This document shows, piece after piece, positions 45,214 to 53,523 of a stretch of DNA of 64,000 nucleotides. The position numbers were made by a program, and so were the translations under genes. This DNA comes from Streptococcus ratti FA-1 = DSM 20564 (lineage in GTDB: Bacteria; Bacillota; Bacilli; Lactobacillales; Streptococcaceae). Location: positions 1,054,001 through 1,118,000 of the forward strand of contig NZ_AJTZ01000005.1 of the NCBI RefSeq assembly GCF_000286075.1, written 5' to 3'. Below the pieces are notes generated by a model. It was not told where the DNA came from. It saw only the letters and a list, made by a program, of their open reading frames with translations, and searched no databases. The first letter of the stretch is position 1. Each line of letters opens with the position of its first letter.

Positions 45214-45367
45214 CAATTTAACTAAAAACTTGTGACTTTTCTTTAAATCTGAGTAAAATTAACAGTTCTTGCAAGGAAAAAGCAAGACAGAAACTAAGCA
45301 ATGCTAAACTTGTGATGCCTGTCCTACCGTTAGAGCCGCAGATAAGCCCGCTTGATCTCTGCCTATA

Positions 45368-45397
45368 GAAAATGAGATTGGAACGCAGCCAATCTCA
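45368..45397 (-). terminator. gpmA terminator
   Basis: TGAGATTGG/CCAATCTCA (45373-45381, 45389-45397), 7-nt loop, then TTTTC on the minus strand. Confidence 0.75.
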
Positions 45398-45428
45398 CTT
45401 GTTTCTCACTAAATAAATAATCCAGAAC

Positions 45429-46121
45429 CTATTCTCCGAGGTAGTACTCAGCAGTCACGTTCAGATTTTCATCAAATTCAAAGACTAACGGTGGGAAATT
45501 AGGAATTTCAACACCCATGATTTCGTCATCTGATAATTGTTTGATGTGTTTGACAAGAGCACGAATCGAATTACCATGTGCACCCACAAAAACATTTTTA
45601 CCATCTTTAAGTGCCGGAGCAATCTTATCTTCCCAGAATGGCAAAGCACGCTCAAGCGTTACTTTCAGGTTTTCAGCGTCTGGAATAACGGTATCATCAA
45701 GACTTGCATAACGGCGGTCAGTATGTGCAGAGTATTGATCGTCTTTAGCCATAGCCGGAGGCAAAACATCATAAGAACGGCGCCAAATGTGAACTTGTTC
45801 ATCACCGAATTGTTCAGCAGCCTCAGCCTTGTTTTTGCCAGTCAAACCGCCGTAGTGACGTTCATTCAAGCGCCATGACTTTTCAACTGGTACCCAAAGC
45901 TGATCAGAGTATTCAAGAGCTAAGTTAGTTGTTTTGATAGCGCGTGTCAAAACTGATGTGAAAGCAAGGTCAAATTCAATACCTGCTTCTTTAATCAATT
46001 TACCAGCATCAATAGCTTGTTGCGTCCCTTTTTCTGAAAGATCTACATCAGCCCAGCCAGTGAAAAGGTTAGCTTTGTTCCATTCAGACTCACCGTGGCG
46101 AGCGAAAACCAATTTTACCAT
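45429..46121 (-). CDS. gpmA: 2,3-bisphosphoglycerate-dependent phosphoglycerate mutase
   Basis: GpmA interconverts 3- and 2-phosphoglycerate in glycolysis. The 230-aa protein has the phosphohistidine motif [11 protein letters not shown] (His near residue 9), [15 protein letters not shown] and the second catalytic [14 protein letters not shown] precedes the ATG. Monocistronic with its own terminator. Confidence 0.98.
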   Translation of the reverse strand: MVKLVFARHGESEWNKANLFTGWADVDLSEKGTQQAIDAGKLIKEAGIEFDLAFTSVLTRAIKTTNLALEYSDQLWVPVEKSWRLNERHYGGLTGKNKAEAAEQFGDEQVHIWRRSYDVLPPAMAKDDQYSAHTDRRYASLDDTVIPDAENLKVTLERALPFWEDKIAPALKDGKNVFVGAHGNSIRALVKHIKQLSDDEIMGVEIPNFPPLVFEFDENLNVTAEYYLGE

Positions 46122-46225
46122 TAGTTATGTCTCCTTTTTATTTAGGCTTTACGCCATTTACTCTTTCCATTTTACAAAAAAAATAGGTAAAAATCTAGTC
46201 AAATCCATAATTTTCTTCAAAAGAC

Positions 46226-46546
46226 TCAATAGTCACTTGTTAATTTTAAACCAATGATTCCAATTAATAATAGAGCCAAAAATAGATAAGATAGAGGTGA
46301 TAAGCCATCTCCTAAAAAGACAACTCCAACAATCACAGTGCCAATTGCTCCAATTCCAGTCCAAATAGGATAGGCCAAACTCATTGGCAAATCTTTCAAA
46401 GCTCTGGAGAGTAGGTAAAAGCTCAACATCATGCCTAGCACAGTTATGGCACTGTAGCCGAGTCGACTGAATCCGTCACTTAATTTCATAGTTGTCGCCC
46501 ATACGACTTCCAATATACCTGCTAAAATCAAATAAAACCACATCAT
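46226..46546 (-). CDS. Small multidrug resistance (SMR) family exporter, Gdx/SugE-like
   Basis: A 106-aa four-helix antiporter subunit. The essential Glu13 lies in GILEVVWATTMK. Trp16 and Ser42 (MMLSFYLL) and the WTGIGAIG stretch are those of the guanidinium exporter (Gdx) branch rather than the quaternary-ammonium (EmrE/Qac) branch. It should exchange guanidinium for protons. GGAGG precedes the ATG at 46546 (ATG 46543 is an alternative). A consensus promoter and a long leader hairpin suggest it is switched on at transcription level. Confidence 0.88.
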   Translation of the reverse strand: MMWFYLILAGILEVVWATTMKLSDGFSRLGYSAITVLGMMLSFYLLSRALKDLPMSLAYPIWTGIGAIGTVIVGVVFLGDGLSPLSYLFLALLLIGIIGLKLTSDY

Positions 46547-46560
46547 ATCATTTTCCTCCT

Positions 46561-46684
46561 CAACAAAATAAAATAAAAGGATAACAAGACTATTTCTTTA
46601 TCCCAAAAGAGATATCCCTACGAAATAGTCTCATTATCCTTATCCACCCTCCGGGGAAGGTGGGGAATGATTATTATTTTAACA
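46561..46684 (-). promoter_or_regulatory. Attenuator leader of the SMR gene, candidate guanidine riboswitch
   Basis: A first hairpin CCACC/GGTGG with loop TTCCCCGGA is followed by a 20-bp hairpin (46577-46596 with 46622-46641, with a 2-nt internal mismatch pair). That one is followed by TTATTTTATTTT, so it is a strong terminator placed before the gene. The loop of the first hairpin (TTCCC) could pair with GGGAT in the terminator loop. The class of riboswitch cannot be settled by eye. Confidence 0.6.
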
Positions 46685-46690
46685 ACAATG

Positions 46691-46719
46691 ATTATAGGAC
46701 ATTCAGACATGCTTGTCAA
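46691..46719 (-). promoter_or_regulatory. Consensus promoter of the SMR gene
   Basis: TTGACA (46719-46714) and TATAAT (46696-46691) with exactly 17 nt between them. Confidence 0.9.
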
Positions 46720-46804
46720 CTCAGCTCTTGAGGAAATTTTCAAAACTGCTGTGCTGCTAACTTTCAGCGAAAATCCAAGACACTCAACTTTGATCAGAGA
46801 TTTT

Positions 46805-48697
46805 TTAACTCTCACGATTGAATTTCAAAGTTCTCAATGCATTAATCACAACTAGAACGGTCACCCCGACATCTGCAAAAATAGCCATCCACATATTAGC
46901 CACTCCTCCTGCTGCTAAAAGTAAAACTAAAATTTTCACAATAATTGAAAAGATTGCATTTTCATGAGCAATTCTGATGGTTTTTCTGGCTATCATAATT
47001 GCTTGTGCTATTTTGCTTAATTGATCATTCATAACAACAACGTCTGCTGCCTCTATCGCAGCGTCACTACCAAGTCCACCCATGGCAATACCAACGTCAG
47101 CTCTGGCCAAAACAGGAGCATCATTGATCCCATCGCCTACAAAGCCCACTGTTTTCTTTGCTTTTCTTTGTTCAAGGCATTGTTCTAACTCTGAAACTTT
47201 ATCAGCCGGCAATAGGTTCGCCTTGTAGTCAGTTAATTCCAATTCGTCAGCTACAACTTTGGCAACTGTTTCATGATCTCCCGTTAGCATAACCAATTGT
47301 CTTATTCCTAACTTGCGTAACTCTCCTAGCGCTTTTTTTGTATCAGGCTTGATACGATCAGAAATAACAATATGTCCTGCATAGACACCATCAATGGCCA
47401 CATGAACAATCGTTCCAATTTGATGACAGTCTTTCCATTTTACACCGAGATCATCCATGTATTTTGTGTTTCCGACAGCAACCGTCTGCTTGTTCACTCT
47501 CGCGCTAATCCCTTGACCTGCAGTTTCAACAACCTCGGAAATCAAGCAATCGTCCTCCTCTTTTTGATAAGCAGCTCGCAACGATTGGGCAATCGGATGG
47601 CTGGAAAAACGTTCTACGTGACTAGCTAAGTGTAAGAGTCTTTCTTCCTTAATTTTCTCAGGGTGCAGGGCGGTAACTGTAAAAACACCCTCCGTCAATG
47701 TTCCTGTTTTGTCAAAAACAAGCATGTCAAGCTTTGCTAGATTTTCTAAATAATGAGATCCCTTAACCAAAACACCTGCTTTTGAACTAGCTCCGAGACC
47801 ACCAAAGAAACTCATCGGAATTGAAATGACAAGTGCACAGGGACATGAAATTACAAGAAATGTTAATCCTCTGCCTAGCCAATCTGGAAAAGTGCTGATA
47901 AAGTTATTTGAAAAAATTGGCGGCAAAAAGGCAATGAGTACTGCTAAAATCACCACGGTAGGCGTATAAACTGATGCAAAACGAGTCACTAACGCTTCAT
48001 TTGTAGACTTATTCGCCGCAGAGTTCTCCATTAAATCTAGAATTTTGGATAAGGTTGATTCCTCTAAAGTTCGCATTACTTTGACTCGAATAAGCCCAGT
48101 CATATTGACAGTGCCCGATAGCACCTCGTCACCTACCCCAACCGTACGTGGCAAGCTTTCTCCTGTCAAAGCTGCTGTGTCAATTTGCGATTTTCCTTCA
48201 ACAATGATGCCGTCTACAGCTACCTTTTCACCAGATTTAATTAGAATAATCTGATCTTTTTGAAGTTCTTGTGGCGATACAGTAACTAGACCTCCATCAC
48301 TTTCCAACTGAACAGTATCAGGTCGTAAACTTAGCAGCTCTGAAATAGATTTTTCACTGCTCCCTTCTGCAATATGCTCAAAAAGTTCACCGATTTGATA
48401 GAAAATCATGACAAAAACAGCCTCTGCAAACTCTGGCTTACCTGTCATAAAACTCAATGCAAAAGCACCAAGTGTAGCCAAAGACATGAGAAAATGTTCA
48501 CTAAAAACCTTGCCTTTACTCATTTTCTTAACTGCTTTAACCAGTACATCATGACCAACTAATAAATATGGTAGTAAATAGAGCAGGGCTTGCAAAGTCA
48601 ATGATAAATCAGCTATCTTACTAAAAACATAAACTAAAAGTAGAAGCAAAGTTGCCGAAATAATGCCAATAAGTCGTTTTTTATCCTTATTTGCCAT
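46805..48697 (-). CDS. P1B-type heavy-metal ATPase (Zn/Cd/Pb exporter, CadA/ZntA-like)
   Basis: A 630-aa metal-exporting P-type ATPase. The membrane metal site is SCPCAL, the phosphorylation loop DKTGTLT, the actuator TGES and the ATP-binding hinge GDGINDAP. The N-terminus starts almost directly with the first helix and has no CXXC heavy-metal-binding domain, unlike most CadA proteins. It lies 2 nt after the ArsR gene, which contains its ribosome binding site (AGGAGG), so the two are translated together. The exact metal is inferred as Zn(II)/Cd(II). Confidence 0.92.
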   Translation of the reverse strand: MANKDKKRLIGIISATLLLLLVYVFSKIADLSLTLQALLYLLPYLLVGHDVLVKAVKKMSKGKVFSEHFLMSLATLGAFALSFMTGKPEFAEAVFVMIFYQIGELFEHIAEGSSEKSISELLSLRPDTVQLESDGGLVTVSPQELQKDQIILIKSGEKVAVDGIIVEGKSQIDTAALTGESLPRTVGVGDEVLSGTVNMTGLIRVKVMRTLEESTLSKILDLMENSAANKSTNEALVTRFASVYTPTVVILAVLIAFLPPIFSNNFISTFPDWLGRGLTFLVISCPCALVISIPMSFFGGLGASSKAGVLVKGSHYLENLAKLDMLVFDKTGTLTEGVFTVTALHPEKIKEERLLHLASHVERFSSHPIAQSLRAAYQKEEDDCLISEVVETAGQGISARVNKQTVAVGNTKYMDDLGVKWKDCHQIGTIVHVAIDGVYAGHIVISDRIKPDTKKALGELRKLGIRQLVMLTGDHETVAKVVADELELTDYKANLLPADKVSELEQCLEQRKAKKTVGFVGDGINDAPVLARADVGIAMGGLGSDAAIEAADVVVMNDQLSKIAQAIMIARKTIRIAHENAIFSIIVKILVLLLAAGGVANMWMAIFADVGVTVLVVINALRTLKFNRES

Positions 48698-48699
48698 AT

Positions 48700-49002
48700 C
48701 TAATCCTCCTGATAATGTTCAACCACCGAGGTCAAAATACGGTTGATATGCTCATCCGCTAATGAATAAACCTGATTTTTTCCTTCACGACGAGATGAAA
48801 CGATATTAAGATGCTTTAGCAAGGTAAGTTGATGGGAAATTGCCGATGGGGTCATTTCTAAAACCTCAGCAAGTTCGCTCGATCGAAGCTCTCCTTGACT
48901 CAAACACCACAAAATTTGACTTCTGGTGTCATTTCCCAGAGCTTTAAAAAAATTTGAAACAGCATTTAATAAATCCACTTCTAATAATCTCTTGTTCTCC
49001 AT
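48700..49002 (-). CDS. ArsR/SmtB family metal-sensing repressor
   Basis: A 100-aa winged-helix repressor with HTH ELRSSELAEVLEMTPSAISHQ. The last helix contains D-x-H followed ten residues later by His and Glu (DEHINRILTSVVEHYQE), the alpha-5 zinc site of SmtB/CzrA; the alpha-3 CXC site of CadC is absent. It should release DNA on binding Zn(II). A matching palindrome is found upstream. It heads a two-gene operon with the ATPase. Confidence 0.92.
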   Translation of the reverse strand: MENKRLLEVDLLNAVSNFFKALGNDTRSQILWCLSQGELRSSELAEVLEMTPSAISHQLTLLKHLNIVSSRREGKNQVYSLADEHINRILTSVVEHYQED

Positions 49003-49037
49003 TTGCTATTCTCCCGTAAAACAACATATTCAAACGA

Positions 49038-49053
49038 TTGAACATTTGTTCAA
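49038..49053. promoter_or_regulatory. ArsR/SmtB operator
   Basis: TTGAACATTTGTTCAA is a perfect 6-4-6 palindrome of the SmtB/CzrA type (core GAACA..TGTTC), just downstream of the -10 box. Confidence 0.85.
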
Positions 49054-49068
49054 CTGTTCTTCATTTGT

Positions 49069-49097
49069 ATTATACATTATTATAAAATAATTTACAA
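49069..49097 (-). promoter_or_regulatory. Promoter of the arsR-ATPase operon
   Basis: TTGTAA (49097-49092) and TATAAT (49074-49069), spacer 17. Confidence 0.8.
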
Positions 49098-49155
49098 CTT
49101 TTACATCATTTAAGAAGTTAGATTAGCATGTCCATCGTCATTGTTCGGGCAATAT

Positions 49156-49184
49156 TTGCTTTTAGCTTTTTTTAATAGTAAAAT
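49156..49184 (+). promoter_or_regulatory. pyrD promoter
   Basis: TTGCTT (49156-49161) and TAAAAT (49179-49184), spacer 17. Confidence 0.6.
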
Positions 49185-49214
49185 AGAGTAAATTATTAAA
49201 AATAGGGGATCATT

Positions 49215-50150
49215 ATGCCATCTACTGCAACAACAATCGGAAATTTTGCTTTTGACAACTGTCTGATGAATGCTGCCGGTGTCTATTGCATGACGCGTGA
49301 AGAATTAGATGCTATCGAACAGTCTGCAGCAGGGTCATTTGTGACTAAGACCGGCACTCTTGAAGAACGTGCAGGCAATCCTGAACCGCGTTACGCAGAT
49401 ACAGCACTCGGATCTATTAATTCGATGGGACTGCCTAATATGGGCTTCCAATACTATTTGGACTATGTCACTGAGCTGCAAAATCAGCCAAACAGCAAGA
49501 ATCATTTTCTCTCTCTCGTTGGTATGTCACCAGAGGAAACCCATACAATTTTGAAAGAGATTGAAGCCAGCAGCTATCAAGGCTTGGTCGAACTCAATCT
49601 TTCCTGCCCCAACGTGCCCGGCAAACCACAGATTGCCTATGACTTTGAAACGACAGATCAGATTCTTGCGGAAGTCTTTTCCTATTTTACCAAACCTCTC
49701 GGGGTCAAGCTGCCGCCTTATTTTGATATTGTGCATTTTGATCAGGCAGCCGCTGTTTTCAATAAATACCCTCTCGTTTTTGTCAACTGCATTAACTCCA
49801 TCGGCAATGGATTAGTCATTGAGGACGAAAAAGTCGTTATTAAACCCAAAAACGGCTTTGGCGGTATCGGTGGTGATTATGTCAAACCTACAGCCCTGGC
49901 TAATGTTCATGCATTTTACCAGCGTCTCAATCCGTCTATTCAAATCATTGGTACGGGCGGTGTCAAATCAGGCCGAGATGCATTTGAACATATTCTTTGC
50001 GGTGCTAGCATGGTGCAAATCGGAACTGCTCTTCACCAAGAAGGTCCGCAAGTTTTCGAGCGCATCACCAAAGAACTAAAAGATATCATGGCATCCAAAG
50101 GCTATAACAGTCTGGAAGATTTTCGCGGCAAACTCAACTATATTGATTAA
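49215..50150 (+). CDS. pyrDA: Dihydroorotate dehydrogenase, class 1A (fumarate-linked)
   Basis: Oxidises dihydroorotate to orotate in pyrimidine synthesis; class 1A enzymes are soluble FMN proteins that use fumarate. The 311-aa protein has [12 protein letters not shown] with the catalytic Cys near residue 130, [11 protein letters not shown], and the FMN phosphate site [21 protein letters not shown]. Class 1A rather than 1B fits the Cys base and the absence of a PyrK partner. AGGGGA precedes the ATG. Confidence 0.96.
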   Translation: MPSTATTIGNFAFDNCLMNAAGVYCMTREELDAIEQSAAGSFVTKTGTLEERAGNPEPRYADTALGSINSMGLPNMGFQYYLDYVTELQNQPNSKNHFLSLVGMSPEETHTILKEIEASSYQGLVELNLSCPNVPGKPQIAYDFETTDQILAEVFSYFTKPLGVKLPPYFDIVHFDQAAAVFNKYPLVFVNCINSIGNGLVIEDEKVVIKPKNGFGGIGGDYVKPTALANVHAFYQRLNPSIQIIGTGGVKSGRDAFEHILCGASMVQIGTALHQEGPQVFERITKELKDIMASKGYNSLEDFRGKLNYID

Positions 50151-50165
50151 TAACTGACTTTCTTA

Positions 50166-50206
50166 ACTCTCAGATTCTAATAGCTGAAAAATCTGAGAGT
50201 TTTTCT
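50166..50206 (+). terminator. pyrD terminator
   Basis: A perfect 11-bp stem (50166-50176 with 50190-50200) followed by TTTTTCTC. Confidence 0.92.
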
Positions 50207-50395
50207 CGCTTTTTTTAGCCGCTATTTTCTTATAAAAGATAAGAATCATTATTATCACCTGCCCAAGTCGCAGGCCCTTCGTTAAAAAACTAAGGGCTTA
50301 TGCCGCCTATGCATGCATGCTGTTAAAAAGACAGGAAAGTCACTCCCTTGCACCATGCGCATTAGGGTGCCCGTGCTATGGACAGGTCAAATAAA

Positions 50396-50436
50396 ATGAA
50401 GAGGAGGTTGGACAAAAAGTCCAACCTCCTCTTCAT
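50396..50436. repeat. Perfect 18-bp inverted repeat
   Basis: Arms 50396-50413 and 50419-50436 with loop AAAAA. No gene ends nearby on either strand; it resembles dispersed streptococcal hairpin repeats. Confidence 0.8.
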
Positions 50437-50484
50437 GAGTATGAATCTCACAAAATTGGCTAAGAATTTGGCTACTAAAACGTC

Positions 50485-50560
50485 TAAAAATCAAAAACCA
50501 CACTGTGATTCTTTCTTCTTGATTGGTTTCAAGATTGAGATCACAATGTGGTTTTATTTT
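50485..50560. repeat. Imperfect 17-bp inverted repeat, possible element remnant
   Basis: AAAACCACACTGTGATT near 50493 is repeated inverted as GATCACAATGTGGTTTT near 50539 (15 of 17 positions). It lies in a 650-bp gene-free stretch and could be the trace of a small mobile element. Confidence 0.5.
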
Positions 50561-50738
50561 GAAGCTAGTTTTTGCCCAGACTCATCAATTAGAGTTCGTT
50601 TTAACATCATAAGGGAGCGGTCCTTATCTGGATATCTCTTAATTTTCAGGTGTCCACCTTAAACAGTTTGGGGAACTGTTGGAGGATAGCCGATTTTATG
50701 AAGGCTGGTTCATGCCAATAGCTAATAAACTGTGCACA

Positions 50739-50799
50739 GGTGGGACAACAAAATCGAAATCACCATTTTAACAGCGATTTACCGATTTTTATCCCACTC
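50739..50799. repeat. Streptococcal GTGGGA hairpin repeat
   Basis: GTGGGA (50740-50745) pairs with TCCCAC (50792-50797), and AAATCG with CGATTT inside. I recall similar elements between many streptococcal genes; here it lies at the end of the 49-aa peptide gene and may act as its terminator. Confidence 0.6.
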
Positions 50800-50803
50800 T
50801 CTT

Positions 50804-50953
50804 TTATGAAAAATCGTCTTTACTATCCTTGTCCGTCTCAGACTGATTTTGCTCTTTTAAATCAGGAGCCTTCATTGTTTTGCTGACAAAAATAACACTG
50901 ATCATTTTGGCAAGTGAAAAGATAATGAGAAAAACGAGAAACAATTTTTCCAT
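50804..50953 (-). CDS. Small 49-aa membrane peptide downstream of perR
   Basis: ATG 50953 is preceded by AGAGGGAG (good spacing). The product MEKLFLVFLIIFSLAKMISV continues to IFVSKTMKAPDLKEQ and a highly acidic tail (DKDSKDDFS). One membrane helix (about 4-24) and a hydrophilic cytoplasmic or external tail are clear. It begins 96 nt after the perR stop on the same strand. The function is unknown; possibly a small stress or regulatory membrane peptide. Confidence 0.65.
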   Translation of the reverse strand: MEKLFLVFLIIFSLAKMISVIFVSKTMKAPDLKEQNQSETDKDSKDDFS

Positions 50954-51049
50954 AACAGCTCCCTCTCCTTTGGTTGCAGTACATGCAAGAACTGGCTCCT
51001 AACTTCTTCAAACACAAATAACATCAAATCATCTGGTCCGTTCAAGCTT

Positions 51050-51520
51050 TTATATCTTTTTTTCTCTTTGTTGACATTCCGGACAAAGGCCATATATCAG
51101 AAGCTGCGTCCGTGTAACGTCATAGCCGGTTTGCTGGCGCGCCTCCTTCTCAATTGAAGAAATATCGGCATCTGCAAAATCCGTAATCTTACCGTAGGAC
51201 TCGCAAACAATATGCAGATGCCTATCACCCATAAAATCAAAATATGCCGTATTGTCATTGCTGAGTTTGAGCTCTACAACAAAGCCTTCATCTATCAAAA
51301 CTTTGAGATTGTTATAAACGGTCGCTAAACTCATGCTGGGATATTGAGGAAGAAGGTCGCGGTAGATCTGCTCCGCACTCGGATGATGGTGAGCATTAAT
51401 CATATAAGCAATAACTGCCTTGCGGGTCTCCGTAATACGAATATGCTTTCTCTTAAGGTGCGTCAACACATGATTGTAGGCAGCCTGTTTTGGATCATTA
51501 TCATAGACATGCAGTACCAT
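51050..51520 (-). CDS. perR: Fur-family peroxide sensor PerR
   Basis: A 156-aa Fur-family repressor; the neighbours and sequence match streptococcal PerR, which uses Fe/Mn to sense peroxide. HTH: PSMSLATVYNNLKVLIDEGFV. Regulatory-site residues aligned to B. subtilis PerR are present: Asp85 (YFDF), His91 and His93 (RHLHIVC), Asp104 (KITDF). The structural zinc site is incomplete: CESY replaces the first CXXC, while the second (CPEC) is intact. I start at ATG 51520; the longer frame begins inside the promoter, and GGAG lies 12 nt upstream. Confidence 0.9.
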   Translation of the reverse strand: MVLHVYDNDPKQAAYNHVLTHLKRKHIRITETRKAVIAYMINAHHHPSAEQIYRDLLPQYPSMSLATVYNNLKVLIDEGFVVELKLSNDNTAYFDFMGDRHLHIVCESYGKITDFADADISSIEKEARQQTGYDVTRTQLLIYGLCPECQQREKKI

Positions 51521-51557
51521 TCTTAGTCCCAGCTCCTTTCTATTTATCTTTTTTCTA

Positions 51558-51563
51558 TTATAC
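51558..51563 (-). promoter_or_regulatory. perR promoter (-10)
   Basis: TATAAT preceded by GTG on the minus strand, about 38 nt before the start codon. Confidence 0.55.
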
Positions 51564-51683
51564 ACTATTTTTACTTAAAGGCGTAAAAGAAGGCTTAAAC
51601 GGCAAAAGAATGGTGCAGCCTTAGCTTATTTTGACAGTATAATCCAGCAAACTTATCGTTTGTCCATAAGATTAGAGCACAAC

Positions 51684-51712
51684 AAAAACCCTGCTATGTG
51701 GGCAGGGTTTTT
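51684..51712. terminator. HU gene terminator
   Basis: AAAAACCCTGC/GCAGGGTTTTT, perfect 11 bp, 15 nt past the stop. Confidence 0.92.
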
Positions 51713-51726
51713 AGACTGTCCTATAA

Positions 51727-52002
51727 TTATTTTACAGCGTCTTTAAGAGCTTTACCAGCTTTGAATGCTGGAACTTTAGAAGCTTTGATTTCGATTTCTT
51801 CACCTGTTTGAGGGTTGCGACCTTTGCGTGCTGCACGTTCGCGAACTTCAAAGTTACCAAAACCGATAAGTTGCACTTTTTCACCTTTTGCAAGGTATTC
51901 TGATACTGCTGCGAAAACTGCATCAACTGCTGCAGCTGAATCTTTCTTAGTCAATTCAGTAGCTTCTGCTACTTTTGCAATCAAATCTTGTTTGTTAGCC
52001 AT
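51727..52002 (-). CDS. hup: DNA-binding protein HU
   Basis: HU (91 aa) bends and compacts DNA; in streptococci it is also called Hlp. The sequence has the [16 protein letters not shown] helical start, the [19 protein letters not shown] saddle arm and the [16 protein letters not shown] end. GGAGG precedes the ATG. Single-gene unit. Confidence 0.98.
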   Translation of the reverse strand: MANKQDLIAKVAEATELTKKDSAAAVDAVFAAVSEYLAKGEKVQLIGFGNFEVRERAARKGRNPQTGEEIEIKASKVPAFKAGKALKDAVK

Positions 52003-52097
52003 TTAACAAATCCTCCAATAATTTTATAAGCCTTATAGGCTTTAACAGATTCTATCATACCTAAAAAACTTAGATAGGTCAAGTATTTAATGCCTTT

Positions 52098-52697
52098 TTA
52101 ACGGTTTTTCTTTAAAATATCAAAGTTTATTTCATCAGTTGCCAAATTGATAGCTGTAGATTTCAAATAAAGACCGCTGTCATTGTTAATATTTTGCAAA
52201 TTGATATTAACAACAGACTTCTTGGGGAGAATTTCAACAAAGCTTGGCAGCTTATAGCTGGATTTGATATAACTGAGTACCTCAGCTTCCGGCAAGGGCA
52301 GATTGCCTACTGACATTGAGGTCACTTTCAGCTGGATGGCTCCGCTTTTTAGATGATAAGGCTCAAAATAGATATAGAGCGGTACCTGAGATCCCAGAAG
52401 CTTATAACTTCCCTGAAATTCAATATTCGTTGATGTCAGGCGCACATTGTAGTTCATATCTTTAGACCGATAGTCATTTAAGTAGCTTGCCAGAGTTTGA
52501 TTGAGTTCTTCTTTAGTTGTGGTAACGGTTCCGACCTTAACAGGATTTGTTATCGTCTGGCTGCTCTTAGAAGTACCTGCAGAGCCTCCCATTACCCGGA
52601 TGATAATAACTCCCCAAAAGGCGATAGTAAGAGCTAATAAAAGCAAGAAAGCCCACTTCCACCAGTTTCTTTTAGTTCCAATTCTTTTTTGTTTCAC
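52098..52697 (-). CDS. YpmS-like (DUF2140) membrane-anchored protein
   Basis: A 199-aa protein with one N-terminal membrane helix (about 13-35) and an extracellular beta-rich domain, as in Bacillus YpmS. The start is GTG 52697 with GGAG 7 nt upstream, both within the end of the GDSL gene, so it is translationally coupled to it (26-nt overlap). The pair order matches ypmR-ypmS of Bacillus. Function unknown. Confidence 0.82.
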   Translation of the reverse strand: MKQKRIGTKRNWWKWAFLLLLALTIAFWGVIIIRVMGGSAGTSKSSQTITNPVKVGTVTTTKEELNQTLASYLNDYRSKDMNYNVRLTSTNIEFQGSYKLLGSQVPLYIYFEPYHLKSGAIQLKVTSMSVGNLPLPEAEVLSYIKSSYKLPSFVEILPKKSVVNINLQNINNDSGLYLKSTAINLATDEINFDILKKNR

Positions 52698-53523
52698 TGA
52701 TTTTCTCCATTACTGCTTTTGACATAATCTGATAACCGACATTATTGGGATGAAAGCGATCATCCTCGGAAAGGACATTGTTGGTTATCTGGCCAGAATC
52801 ACTTTCACTGCTCGAACTTCCAACAGCTGCCTGGCCGCTGTCAGTACCCTTATAAAGCAATTCATTAATCGATACAAAATAAACATTCTTATATTCTGCG
52901 GTGACCTTCTGTGTTCCTTGGTTCCATTTGTCAATAATTTCCTGCATCTGCGTCAAATCAGGAAAATTTAAATAGTAGGGATTGTAGATGCCAACTACAT
53001 AGATAGGCAGGTTCTTATTTTTTTGTCTGGCCAGCTCAATAATTTTCCTCAGATGCTTCTGATAGACCTGAGCCGGTTTTGTAAAAGAAGATACCTTCAA
53101 ATTGGTCAAATCTTTTCGGATAACAGCCATAACATCGTTACCGCCGACTGTCAGTGTCATCAGATTAGCCCTTGTAAGACTTTTTTGAATCTTTTCTTCT
53201 TTTGACATCCGTGTCAGAATCTGCTGGCTGGTATTGCCTGAAACCCCGTAATTATCGCTGGCTACATCATAATGATAGCTTGTCTGCAGCTCCTGTGACA
53301 GCAGCGGAATAAAACCGCCCTGCTCTGTTGTGTCCCCAACCCCTTCTGTCAGGGAATCACCGATTGCAACATAATTAAACGTTGCTGATTTCTTTATGGG
53401 CAGCTTCTGTCCTGAGTGCTTAAGGCCAGACTCTCTGACCGGAATTAAAAAGTAAAATAAAAGACTGAAAATAAGAAGGCTTGCAAGAAAAAAAGCAAGT
53501 CCTTTAGGAAGTTTTTTATTCAT
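52672..53523 (-). CDS. SGNH/GDSL lipase-like protein (YpmR type)
   Basis: A 283-aa extracytoplasmic SGNH hydrolase with an N-terminal membrane anchor (about 8-28). Block I is [12 protein letters not shown] (Ser), block III VGGNDV (Asn), block [13 protein letters not shown] (Asp, His), and the Gly of block II is in NYGVSGNTS. Substrate unknown; extracellular lipase or O-deacetylase is possible. It overlaps degV upstream by 8 nt and ypmS downstream by 26 nt. Confidence 0.88.
   Translation of the reverse strand: MNKKLPKGLAFFLASLLIFSLLFYFLIPVRESGLKHSGQKLPIKKSATFNYVAIGDSLTEGVGDTTEQGGFIPLLSQELQTSYHYDVASDNYGVSGNTSQQILTRMSKEEKIQKSLTRANLMTLTVGGNDVMAVIRKDLTNLKVSSFTKPAQVYQKHLRKIIELARQKNKNLPIYVVGIYNPYYLNFPDLTQMQEIIDKWNQGTQKVTAEYKNVYFVSINELLYKGTDSGQAAVGSSSSESDSGQITNNVLSEDDRFHPNNVGYQIMSKAVMEKISETKKNWN

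Noticed and set aside
46561..46684. Guanidine-I, guanidine-III or fluoride riboswitch in the SMR leader
   Set aside because: None of the conserved motifs of these classes that I remember could be found; only a class-open attenuator is claimed.
48700..49002. CadC-type (alpha-3) cadmium sensor
   Set aside because: The Cys-x-Cys pair needed for the alpha-3 site is absent; only the alpha-5 zinc ligands are present.
50378..50662. 94-codon plus-strand frame between pyrD and perR
   Set aside because: It reads straight through two inverted repeats, has no ribosome binding site and no domain.
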